Source of the DNA: JACPHD01 sp964431805
GTDB lineage: Bacteria > Patescibacteriota > Patescibacteriia > Patescibacteriales > GWC2-42-12
Assembly: GCA_964431805.1 (NCBI GenBank)
Contig: CAYSKV010000011.1
Location: 1-34,949 of the forward strand
Direction: 5' to 3'
DNA: 34,949 nt
Part shown: positions 7,488 to 13,160 of the stretch, in pieces
Position numbering within the stretch: the first letter of the stretch is position 1
How the letters are laid out: every line of letters starts with the position of its first letter
Translations under genes and position numbers: made by a program
Notes under the pieces: generated by a model
What the model was told of the DNA's origin: nothing
Seen by the model: only the letters and a program-made list of their open reading frames with translations
The model's database searches: none

Positions 7488-7754
7488 CTATATATAATAT
7501 TTTATTGCGTCTTCCCAATCCCGAAGAAGGCTTTTGTTGCTTTCAAAGCGTCCTCTGGGGAGAGCTTCAAGCTGAGATATAATTTCTTTGGAAATTTTGA
7601 TGGTGCCGTCTGCGCCTTTTGTTTCCTCGATTTTTCCCTCAATGCTTCCGCCGCCTTGCCTCGGAAGGGATTGGTCAAAAATTGTATTCTCTTGAGCCCC
7701 ACTTGTTGACTTTCTTTGAATGCCATATTTTTGTAAGTTAATAATAAAATTTGG
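7488..7754 (-). other. Open frame with coding character but no start, in frame behind a TAG
   Basis: This frame continues directly, in phase, after the TAG that ends the 81-residue gene, and runs 88 codons to its own TAG. The product looks like real protein, e.g. G-A-D-G-T-I-K-I-S-K-E-I-I-S-Q-L-E-A-L and N-K-S-L-L-R-D-W-E-D-A-I. It has no ATG, GTG or TTG start. An overlapping frame, ATG at 7726 to TAA at 7502, gives a Lys/Ala-rich 74-residue product that looks less natural. Either a start-less remnant, a TAG read-through extension, a frameshifted gene, or the overlapping frame is the true gene. Confidence 0.4.
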
Positions 7755-8000
7755 CTAGCTAAGCGCTGCATACGGCTTTCCATTTTTATCCCGCCAAAAC
7801 AAAGCCGGCTTTTTATTTGAATCTTTGCCCCATTGAATTACACCTCTTGCTATAATATGCTTCTCCATTAAGTCCAATACATAGTTAATTGCGGCTTCTT
7901 CCGATAAACAATGCGGTTCCGGAATAGCCAATGGACCACATGGCATGCTAGCACAGATTGCATAATAACAAGGATATTTTCCCTCTGATGATTTTCCCAT
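7755..8000 (-). CDS. Unknown 81-residue protein directly behind the SAM-I riboswitch
   Basis: The first gene after the riboswitch terminator. It is small and soluble, with Cys in Y-P-C-Y-Y-A-I-C-A-S-M-P-C-G and P-H-C-L-S-E-E-A, then a helix I-N-Y-V-L-D-L-M-E-K-H, and the tail A-L-F-W-R-D-K-N-G-K-P-Y-A-A-L-S. I recognise no family. The four Cys and one His in the first half could bind a metal, but their spacing matches no motif I know. The ATG at 8000 is the first after the terminator hairpin and lacks a Shine-Dalgarno sequence. Methionine or SAM-related function is implied only by the riboswitch. Confidence 0.65.
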   Translation of the reverse strand: MGKSSEGKYPCYYAICASMPCGPLAIPEPHCLSEEAAINYVLDLMEKHIIARGVIQWGKDSNKKPALFWRDKNGKPYAALS

Positions 8001-8020
8001 ATTTTTTGTTGATTAATAAT

Positions 8021-8056
8021 AAAAAACTCCTCCCCGAAAAAGGAAAGAGTTTTTAT
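8021..8056 (-). terminator. Expression-platform terminator of the SAM-I riboswitch
   Basis: On the minus strand, AAAAACTCTTTCC pairs with GGGGAGGAGTTTTT (13 bp, two wobbles), followed by a T-run. The 5' arm contains TCTTTCC (complement of 8042-8048), which can instead pair with GGAAAGA of the aptamer (complement of 8084-8090), giving the expected antiterminator alternative. Confidence 0.9.
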
Positions 8057-8080
8057 TTTTTGGAAATAAAAAATCGACCT

Positions 8081-8182
8081 TTATCTTTCCCTTTCGGGCT
8101 AGAATTGGCACCTTCCGGATGGATTGCTCCGGGGTTGCTGGCAGGTCGTCGGGCTAGATCCCTCGCTGCACTCTTGATAACT
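8081..8182 (-). promoter_or_regulatory. SAM-I (S-box) riboswitch aptamer
   Basis: On the minus strand the S-box consensus elements appear in order: TTATC-AAGAG (5' side of P1), GAGGGA, GCCCGACGA, GCAACC, the P3 hairpin CCGG...CCGG, AAGGTGCCAATTC, the P4 hairpin GCCC-GAAA-GGG, then AAAGATAA closing P1 (8176-8180 with 8081-8085). Binding of S-adenosylmethionine stabilises P1 and favours the downstream terminator, so genes are expected to be on when SAM is low. It precedes a run of unknown small genes in the mobile element. Confidence 0.93.
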
Positions 8183-8204
8183 AAACTATTTTAATTGTAA
8201 TTAT

Positions 8205-8233
8205 ATTATAGCAAACATATCAAAATAAGTCTA
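8205..8233 (-). promoter_or_regulatory. Promoter of the SAM-I riboswitch transcript
   Basis: Minus strand: TAGACT (8228-8233), 17-base spacer, TATAAT (8205-8210). It is correctly placed to start transcription about 20 bases before P1 of the riboswitch. Confidence 0.7.
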
Positions 8234-8267
8234 GAGAAATCTTTGCCGACAGATAGATATAAAAGTA

Positions 8268-8335
8268 CTATATTTTCTATAAAATATAGGGACAATTTTC
8301 TTATTTAACACTACAGTATCACCACTATAGTATCA
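8268..8335. repeat. Inverted and direct repeats between the divergent promoters
   Basis: CTATATTTT (8268-8276) and AAAATATAG (8281-8289) form an inverted repeat. ACTACAGTATCA (8310-8321) and ACTATAGTATCA (8324-8335) are near-identical direct repeats with 14-base periodicity. They lie in the 350-base non-coding interval between the riboswitch promoter and the plus-strand promoter. Operators or iteron-like sites are plausible. No gene is seen in 8195-8546. Confidence 0.5.
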
Positions 8336-8351
8336 TATATTAGCCAAAAAT

Positions 8352-8380
8352 TTGACATATAGAAAAATTTCATGTAAGAT
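8352..8380 (+). promoter_or_regulatory. Promoter for the replication-side genes
   Basis: TTGACA (8352-8357), a 17-base spacer and TAAGAT (8375-8380) face the DUF5659-like gene and the ATPase. Confidence 0.65.
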
Positions 8381-8492
8381 AATAGATATAAAGATTAAAT
8401 TAATATTATATGCCATTTCAGCAAAACAATATCTGAATAAAATTAACTGTTTTTTGAGTTAAACTACAATTTTTTTGCTTTAACATTCGAGG

Positions 8493-8525
8493 CCGGCCGT
8501 CTTAAAGAGACCGTCGGTTTTTTTA
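8493..8525 (+). terminator. Attenuator-like terminator before the DUF5659-like gene
   Basis: CCGGCCGTCT pairs with AGACCGTCGG (one C-C mismatch, one wobble) around a 5-base loop and is followed by a T-run. It lies between the promoter at 8352 and the gene at 8547, so it either ends a short leader RNA of about 130 bases or attenuates the downstream genes. Confidence 0.6.
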
Positions 8526-8546
8526 TTTATTATTAAAATTAAACAT

Positions 8547-8825
8547 ATGACTAATGATCTTACATCTAGTGTGAGAGAGGATATAGAAAGACTTACGCTC
8601 TTCACTACAACAGATTTAGGCCTTGCAAGTAGTTTACTTACGATTGGCTTTCCGATTGTGTCCTTAGACAAGTCTGATCCAGAAAGGTGCAAATTTATTT
8701 TTACAAAATGTTCAAAACTAGAAAAACATGCGGACAATTATTGGTATGGCAATTTAAAATTAAACGCCAAAGATTTGTTTAACAACCAACGATCCATAAA
8801 AAGCCGCATTTATTCAAAGGAATAA
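8547..8825 (+). CDS. DUF5659-like protein
   Basis: A 92-residue protein. The core F-T-T-T-D-L-G-L-A-S-S-L-L-T-I-G-F-P-I-V-S-L, then R-C-K-F-I-F-T-K-C, then Y-W-Y-G-N-L-K-L-N-A-K-D-L-F and a final S-I-K-S-R-I-Y matches the DUF5659 layout as I know it from phage and plasmid proteins: a T-x-D-L-x-x-A-x-x-L start, F-x-F strand, Y-W-x-G-x-L helix and L-K-S-R-I end. Function unknown; these proteins often lie next to replication ATPases, as here. It has no internal TGA and ends in TAA. Confidence 0.7.
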   Translation: MTNDLTSSVREDIERLTLFTTTDLGLASSLLTIGFPIVSLDKSDPERCKFIFTKCSKLEKHADNYWYGNLKLNAKDLFNNQRSIKSRIYSKE

Positions 8826-8853
8826 TCTACCTAATAATTATAATTATATTAAT

Positions 8854-9924
8854 ATGCAAAATTTATACCCAATAATTCCTGAAGACGAGCTATTACCAGG
8901 AGAAGAACCTGAAGAAGAAATAGATGATTTTGAAAATCGCCTTAAAGTAACCCACGGAGATTATTTTCTAACCGCTACGATAAAAGAAAAACCATTTTTA
9001 GTGGCCGGGATGATCCCTGAAGGTGCGATTACGGCGCTTACTGCCGACTCTGGCTCTTGAAAATCTCTATTTATGCTTATACTGGCAAAACACATAGCTC
9101 TGTGAGAAAAACTATTTGACTTTGAAGTTAAACAAGCTAATGTGCTCATCCTGGACAGTGAAATGGATGAAGATCTCCTAGCTGGCCGACACAAAGCGTT
9201 TATTGATGACACCGCGCCGATTTATTATTTACACAATCAATCATTCGATATTTGCGATGATGATAATTTTCATCAATTAGTCGGAGAAATTATATCAAAA
9301 AATATTGGCTTAGTTGTTTTGGACACGATTTCTGGCATTCATGATCTTGAAGAAAATTCCGCAAAAGAAATGAAATTAGTAACAAAAAAACTTCTAAATA
9401 TCATTAAATTGAGCGGTGCCAGTATCCTGTATGTCCATCACCACAGAAAAAAACTAGCCGGCGAAAACTACTCTCAAGGTAGTGCTCGCTGATCTACTGC
9501 TCTGATGGCGGTCGTAGCGTCTCACTTACTTCTGACCAACAAAAAAGAAAAGGACGAAATCGACAGGACAGTCATAAAAATAACGATCGAGCAATTTAAA
9601 AGTCGTCGACCGGACGGCATTAATAAAATTGGATTTAATATTATATACAACCCGGAAACGAAAAAAAGCACCTATGAATATTTGGGAGAAATTGATGACA
9701 AGGGAAAAAGTTTAAAAGAGGCAAAAGAATTTTTGGGTAGTTATATCCAATCATGAACTGAATATACCATTAAAGAGTTAGCACTAGAAAAAAAACAGCA
9801 AGGGCTTATTTTTGGAGTTAATGTTTTAAGAGATGCGTGCAAAGAACTTGCTAGTGAGGGCATATTAGATTCCCACAAGGGCCAAGGCAAAGAATGGAAT
9901 AAGGACTATTACTTTAAGATTTAA
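8854..9924 (+). CDS. RepA/AAA_25-like ATPase with four in-frame TGA codons read as Gly
   Basis: Read through TGA, this is a 356-residue RecA-fold ATPase of the RepA/AAA_25 type. The first TGA (9058-9060) is the Gly of the Walker A motif S-G-S-[TGA]-K-S. The second (9103-9105) fits the Gly of A-L-[TGA]-E-K-L-F, followed by Walker B-like N-V-L-I-L-D-S-E. L-V-V-L-D-T and Y-V-H-H-H-R-K follow. The third (9490-9492) gives S-A-R-[TGA]-S-T-A-L, the R-G-S-S/T-A motif of the family. The fourth (9754-9756) precedes a C-terminal winged-helix-like region. It ends at TAA 9922. With TGA as stop it would split into fragments of at most 116 residues without an intact P-loop. Likely role: replication initiation or helicase loading for the element. 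Confidence 0.85.
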
Positions 9925-10145
9925 TGGCTTCACGCTTCACTGTACTATATATAAGCCAATGAACAGTGAAGCCATTTATCCTAAAGAGGTAAACCCCCTA
10001 TGTGGGGGTTGTTCCTCTTTCTAGGAAAATAAACGAAAATTAAGTCGAAGCGTAAGGCGTTAATCAAAAATACTAACAAAAAAGCTTCACCGCCATATAG
10101 AGTGAGGCCAAAATGAAGGGTGACGCCCTCACTAGTTAACTAATA
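9925..10145. other. Hairpin-rich non-coding region, candidate origin or regulatory site
   Basis: Three strong foldbacks lie in about 220 bases without a gene: ATGGCTT plus CACTGT pairing with ACAGTGAAGCCAT; a nested stem CCTA-AAGAGG-CCCCC / GGGGG-CCTCTT-TAGG; and AGTGAGG / CCTCACT. GCTTCAC or its complement recurs several times (near 9930, 9937, 9975 and 10085). The position right after the replication ATPase suits an origin or transfer site, but function is inferred. Confidence 0.5.
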
Positions 10146-10150
10146 AATTT

Positions 10151-10534
10151 ATGAAATGCAATTATATCAAAAAGGATGGCAGCCAATGTGAGGCTAACGC
10201 CATCAATAACAGCGAACTCTGCTTTTTCCATGATCCAAACGTCTCCGCCGAAGAAAAAAGAGAAGCTAGGGTTAACGGCGGCAAAGCAAATAAAATTATA
10301 TTGAAACAACCTTTACCCGTTCTAACAATTAACAAAATCGGAGATGTAGCAAATTTATTAATAGACACAATAAATCGAGTCCGATCAGGCGAAATTGATA
10401 TTCGCCTTGCTAATTGTTTATGAGTTTTGGCCTGACAACTTACTAAAACATTAGAAATGAGCCAAATTTCTGATCGCGTGGAAATAGTTGAGCAGAAAAT
10501 TTTAGAGAAAAAAACTACTAACTATAATAATTAA
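10151..10534 (+). CDS. Zinc-finger-like element protein with two in-frame TGA (Gly)
   Basis: A 127-residue protein when TGA is translated. The N-terminus has C-N-Y-I-K-K-D-G-S-Q-C and L-C-F-F-H-D-P, a C-x7-C...C-x2-H arrangement typical of small zinc-binding proteins of phages and islands, then N-G-G-K-A. After the first part ending I-R-L-A-N-C-L comes [TGA]-V-L-A-[TGA]-Q-L-T-K-T-L-E (TGA at 10421 and 10433), then a helix S-D-R-V-E-I-V-E-Q-K-I. Relatives I remember have Ala-Asn-x-Ile/Leu-Gly-x-Leu-Ala-Gly at this place, so both TGA fit glycine. With TGA as stop the conserved C-terminal helix is lost (90 residues). Stop is TAA. Confidence 0.78.
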
Positions 10535-10542
10535 ATAAAAAT

Positions 10543-10758
10543 ATGATCACTAAACAAAAAATTAAACACTTAGAAAAATCAGTTGGAAATTTAAGATGAG
10601 AAAAAATCTTCGTTTGCACTAAAAAAAATTATAACCAAGAAATTTATCGTTACGACCGAAAAACATACTATAACCGGGATAGTATCATCAAAGATATTGA
10701 TTTCCATAAAAATGATATCTTAGTTACCATCATTTGAATGGTAGACGATAATTATTAA
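10543..10758 (+). CDS. Small unknown protein with two in-frame TGA
   Basis: 71 residues if TGA at 10597-10599 and 10735-10737 is translated: a Lys-rich N-terminal helix, then F-V-C-T-K-K-N-Y-N-Q-E-I-Y-R-Y and D-I-L-V-T-I-I-[TGA]-M-V-D-D. The start lies 8 bases after the zinc-finger-like gene and the frame ends in TAA at 10756. No family is recognised, so this gene alone does not decide between Gly and another residue. It is accepted because it continues the spacing and codon character of its recoded neighbours. Confidence 0.5.
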
Positions 10759-10769
10759 GGCTAAATTAC

Positions 10770-10840
10770 TTGTAATATTAGATAAAATATGATATAATGA
10801 GTATTGTAACACATGGCGCAAGCTATGTCCCATACTGCTC
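10770..10840 (+). promoter_or_regulatory. Promoter and hairpin leader of the excisionase/integrase pair
   Basis: TTGTAA (10770-10775), 17-base spacer, TATAAT (10793-10798). Right after it is a nested hairpin: AGTAT/ATACT outside and CATGGC-GCAA-GCTATG (10812-10827) inside, with a GNRA-type tetraloop. It lies just upstream of the excisionase ATG at 10852. Confidence 0.65.
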
Positions 10841-10851
10841 ATTAAAAATTT

Positions 10852-11067
10852 ATGAAATTAGATTCTAACCAAGACAACCCGATAAATAAATGTTTTTTAA
10901 GTCCTAAGGAACTGGCTCAGTATTTCGGCGTGTCGCTAAAAACTGTTTATAGAATAATTGAAAAAAGAGAAATACCATTTTACAAAATATGAAGAAGCAT
11001 AAGATTTAAGAGAAAGGATGTAGAAAATTATATCGGTTGAGTCTTCGTAGAATCAATATGAAAATAA
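10852..11067 (+). CDS. Excisionase-like HTH protein with three in-frame TGA (Gly)
   Basis: A 71-residue protein of the HTH_17/excisionase family: F-L-S-P-K-E-L-A-Q-Y-F-G-V-S-L-K-T-V-Y-R-I-I is the helix-turn-helix, followed by I-P-F-Y-K-I-[TGA]-R-S-I-R-F-K-R-K-D-V. In this family the residue between K-I and R-x-x-R-F is almost always Gly, so TGA at 10990-10992 is glycine. Further TGA lie at 11038 and 11059, before TAA at 11065. The ATG follows its own promoter and the gene ends one base before the integrase start, as expected for xis-int. With TGA as stop, the wing of the DNA-binding fold is lost. Confidence 0.87.
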
Positions 11068-11068
11068 T

Positions 11069-12268
11069 ATGAGTACATATCGTCGTGGCAATAAATGGTG
11101 GATCAGATTTAGATTCAACCATAAAAGATACTTTAAATGCAGTCCAGAAAATTCTCAGACGGGAGCCAGGGCTTACGAAGCTCTTCTACGCCAAAAATTA
11201 GCAAGAGGTGAATCAATTATAGAAACCGAAAAAATAAAAAATCAAATTCCTAATTTTCGGGAATTCTCTAACCAGTGGTTTGAAACTGATGTTAAAAATA
11301 ATAATAAATATTCTGAAATGTTAAACAAAGAAAGCATTTTAAGGGCTCACTTAAATCCTTTTTTCGGAGATAGCAACCTAGATAAAATAACGAGTTTAAT
11401 GGTTGAAAATTTCAAATCCCAAAAAATAAAAAATGGCCTAGCCAACAAAACAATAAATAATTATTTAATTGTTTTGAGTAAATGCTTAAAAACTGCTCAG
11501 GAGTGGGAAATAATCGAAAACGTCCCGAGAATAAAACTGCTAAAAGTTCAACCGCAAAAATTTGATTTTTTAACTGAAGAAGAGAGCCAACTGCTCCTAG
11601 ATAATTGTACCGGACTATTAAAAGATATGATTTTGTTGGCATTAAAAACTGGTCTTCGCTTTGGCGAGCTAATAGCATTAGAGTGGAATGATATAGATTT
11701 TAAAAACAACCTTATGGTTGTCAAAAAATCATTCTCTCGAGGAAGGTTGGGCGGAACTAAGAGTAACAAAATTCGTTACATTCCGCTCCTGGATGAAATT
11801 TCCCAGTTGTTGTTTGTTAACTTCAACAACAAGAGTGGCTTCATATTTACGGAAAATGATAATAAACCATTATGCAAAATGTCGTGCCTTAGGTGGCTTC
11901 ATAAAGCTTGCCGCAAAGCTGGGTTAAGAAATATTGGCTGGCACACATTAAGACACACCTTTGCATCTCATTTAGCACAAAACGGAGTGTCTATTATGTT
12001 AATTAGAGAATTACTCGGACATTCGGATATCAGAACTTCCATGCGCTACTCTCATCTAACTCCATTAGCAACTAGGGAGGCCATCAAATCTCTTAATAGA
12101 AAAATTGGAGACACTGTGGAGACAATTTCTGAACCATTGATCAGAGAAATAATAAATACAACTCCTGTCGAATCCCCAACATCACTAAAAAGCCCAACAA
12201 AAAATAGGCTTTCGCCTATCTTTAAATCCGTAGCCCCTAGGAGAATCGAACTCCTGTTACCAGGATGA
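11069..12268 (+). CDS. int: Tyrosine recombinase/integrase
   Basis: A 399-residue phage-type integrase: an N-terminal AP2-like arm-binding domain (R-R-G-N-K-W-W-I-R-F), a SAM-like core-binding domain (about 60-160) and a catalytic domain with Arg in K-T-G-L-R-F-G-E (about 197), H-T-L-R-H-T-F (about 292-298), L-L-G-H-S and the nucleophile Tyr in M-R-Y-S-H (about 327). It has no internal TGA despite about two dozen glycines. It ends at TGA 12266-12268, inside the tRNA-Glu gene; if TGA were Gly it would run 26 codons further to TAA at 12344. Its 3' end overlaps the tRNA terminator and the att core. Confidence 0.96.
   Translation: MSTYRRGNKWWIRFRFNHKRYFKCSPENSQTGARAYEALLRQKLARGESIIETEKIKNQIPNFREFSNQWFETDVKNNNKYSEMLNKESILRAHLNPFFGDSNLDKITSLMVENFKSQKIKNGLANKTINNYLIVLSKCLKTAQEWEIIENVPRIKLLKVQPQKFDFLTEEESQLLLDNCTGLLKDMILLALKTGLRFGELIALEWNDIDFKNNLMVVKKSFSRGRLGGTKSNKIRYIPLLDEISQLLFVNFNNKSGFIFTENDNKPLCKMSCLRWLHKACRKAGLRNIGWHTLRHTFASHLAQNGVSIMLIRELLGHSDIRTSMRYSHLTPLATREAIKSLNRKIGDTVETISEPLIREIINTTPVESPTSLKSPTKNRLSPIFKSVAPRRIELLLPG
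12199..12219 (-). terminator. Element-borne tRNA-Glu terminator inside the integrase gene
   Basis: Minus strand: ATAGGC-GAAA-GCCTAT followed by a T-run, just downstream of tRNA-Glu. The element thus supplies both the 3' half of the tRNA and a new terminator for it, within the integrase coding region on the other strand. Confidence 0.8.
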
Positions 12269-12275
12269 AAACCTG
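12230..12275. repeat. attR: right copy of the 46-bp att core
   Basis: Identical to 4947-4992, in the same orientation. This copy is continuous with the 5' half of tRNA-Glu, so the functional tRNA is at this end. Confidence 0.93.
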
Positions 12276-12302
12276 GTGTCCTAACCACTAGACGAAGGGG
12301 CC
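12231..12302 (-). tRNA. tRNA-Glu (anticodon TTC)
   Basis: 72 bases without an encoded CCA. It shows acceptor stem GGCCCCT/AGGGGCT (position 1-72 is G-U), a D arm with TAGTGGTTA, anticodon arm ACCAGG-TTTTCAT-CCTGGT reading TTC, and T arm CAGGAG-TTCGATT-CTCCTG-type. It is the integration target of the element. Confidence 0.94.
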
Positions 12303-12420
12303 TTGTAAAAATAAATAGCCCTTTTAGAGGACTAAAAAAATTATAAACTAAAACTTCTATTTAGTCAATAATGAAAAATCATAATAGTTTAATCTATTTA
12401 TTTATGATAAAATTAATAAT

Positions 12421-12918
12421 ATGAAAAAGAATAATAAATTGGGGTTTACTTTGATAGAAATTTTAGTAGTAGTGGCCATTATTGGTCTACTGGCTTCTTT
12501 TTCTGTAGTGGCATTTTCATCAGCTTTAAAAAAGGGTCGTGACGCTAAAAGAAAAACCGATATTAACCAAATCGGAAAATTTTTAGCCTTATCCTGCTAT
12601 GTGCCTGACGCCGGAGCCGGAAAGTATGATTTAGCTACATTATTTGAAGAAATAAAAATAAAAAATCCGCAAATCTCTACTTTTATAAAAAGCGTGCCGA
12701 AAGATCCTTCCGTCGGCACTAATAGCCAAACTTATTATTTATACGAAGTAACGACTGACGGAAAAAAATGCGCTCTTTATGCTAACCTTGAAAATGCTAA
12801 CGAACAAATTACTTTGTCAAATCTTATTTCGCCTACGCCTGGCGGCGGTACCGGAGTTTTACAAGTTAGTGAAAACGGCCCCAATAAAACAAACAAATAT
12901 TTTCAATACTCAAATTAA
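12421..12918 (+). CDS. Type IV prepilin-like protein
   Basis: A 165-residue protein with a class III signal: K-L-G-F-T-L-I-E-I-L-V-V-V-A-I-I-G-L-L-A-S, cleavage expected after Gly with Phe as mature residue 1 and Glu at +5. The hydrophobic N-terminal helix continues with K-K-G-R-D-A-K-R-K-T-D-I-N-Q-I typical of GspG/PilA-like pilins. The C-terminal half is a globular domain with two Cys (S-C-Y, K-C-A) and a Gly-rich tail. Role: type IV pilus or pseudopilus subunit. No assembly genes are in the window. Confidence 0.9.
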   Translation: MKKNNKLGFTLIEILVVVAIIGLLASFSVVAFSSALKKGRDAKRKTDINQIGKFLALSCYVPDAGAGKYDLATLFEEIKIKNPQISTFIKSVPKDPSVGTNSQTYYLYEVTTDGKKCALYANLENANEQITLSNLISPTPGGGTGVLQVSENGPNKTNKYFQYSN

Positions 12919-12959
12919 AAAAACAGAGTTAAATAGCCCTGTTTTTTAAAATTATAATA

Positions 12960-13160
12960 TTATTTTTTTTCTTCTTTTTTATCTTTAAACCAATTACAGC
13001 AATCGCACTCGCCCTCTCTGCATTTTTTCTTCATCATATACAGGCCAGCCGCAATTAAAATCACCGGCCAAATTATTGACCAATTTAACCAAGGCAAAAG
13101 ATTTAAATTTTGCAAAAGAAAAAGTACTCCAAGAATAACTAACAACCACGGCATAAACAT
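12960..13160 (-). CDS. DUF5668/LiaF-like small membrane protein
   Basis: A 66-residue protein with two membrane helices: W-L-L-V-I-L-G-V-L-F-L-L-Q-N-L-N-L-L and I-I-W-P-V-I-L-I-A-A-G-L-Y, the motif of the LiaI/LiaF-like transmembrane region. The tail is Cys-rich and charged (K-K-C-R-E-G-E-C-D-C-C), an unusual feature that could bind metal. After removal of the assembly duplication at 13155-13364, it starts about 23 bases after the isomerase stop, so the two are probably co-transcribed. Confidence 0.75.
   Translation of the reverse strand: MFMPWLLVILGVLFLLQNLNLLPWLNWSIIWPVILIAAGLYMMKKKCREGECDCCNWFKDKKEEKK

Larger units (their letters stand above)
4947..12275. mobile_element. Integrated element in tRNA-Glu (about 7.3 kb)
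   Basis: Bounded by 46-bp direct repeats that match the 3' half of tRNA-Glu(TTC), with a tyrosine integrase next to the intact tRNA. The minus-strand half holds small unknown genes under two structured leaders, one a SAM-I riboswitch. The plus-strand half holds a DUF5659-like protein, an AAA_25/RepA-like ATPase, a zinc-finger-like protein, a small protein, an excisionase and the integrase. I see no capsid, portal, terminase, relaxase or conjugation genes, so it looks like an integrative plasmid or satellite-type island. Four of its genes contain in-frame TGA codons that fit glycine; the chromosome on both sides shows none. Confidence 0.9.

Noticed and set aside
7958..8194. Plus-strand open frame over the riboswitch
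   Set aside because: It is antisense to the SAM-I aptamer and terminator and has no protein-like features.
8854..11067. The in-frame TGA codons as sequencing errors or pseudogene decay
   Set aside because: All interruptions are TGA, none TAA, TAG or a frameshift, in four adjacent genes, and several fall on conserved glycines. Random decay would not give this pattern.
8854..11067. TGA read as tryptophan (code 4)
   Set aside because: Trp would sit in the P-loop before Lys, in R-x-S-T-A-L and in K-I-x-R-S-I-R-F, where the families have Gly. The same genes also use TGG for Trp where expected.
4947..12275. A suppressor tRNA (anticodon TCA) carried by the element
   Set aside because: I looked for a T-loop of the GTTCRA type with a TTCA-type anticodon loop on both strands and found none; candidate strings fall inside coding regions without a cloverleaf.
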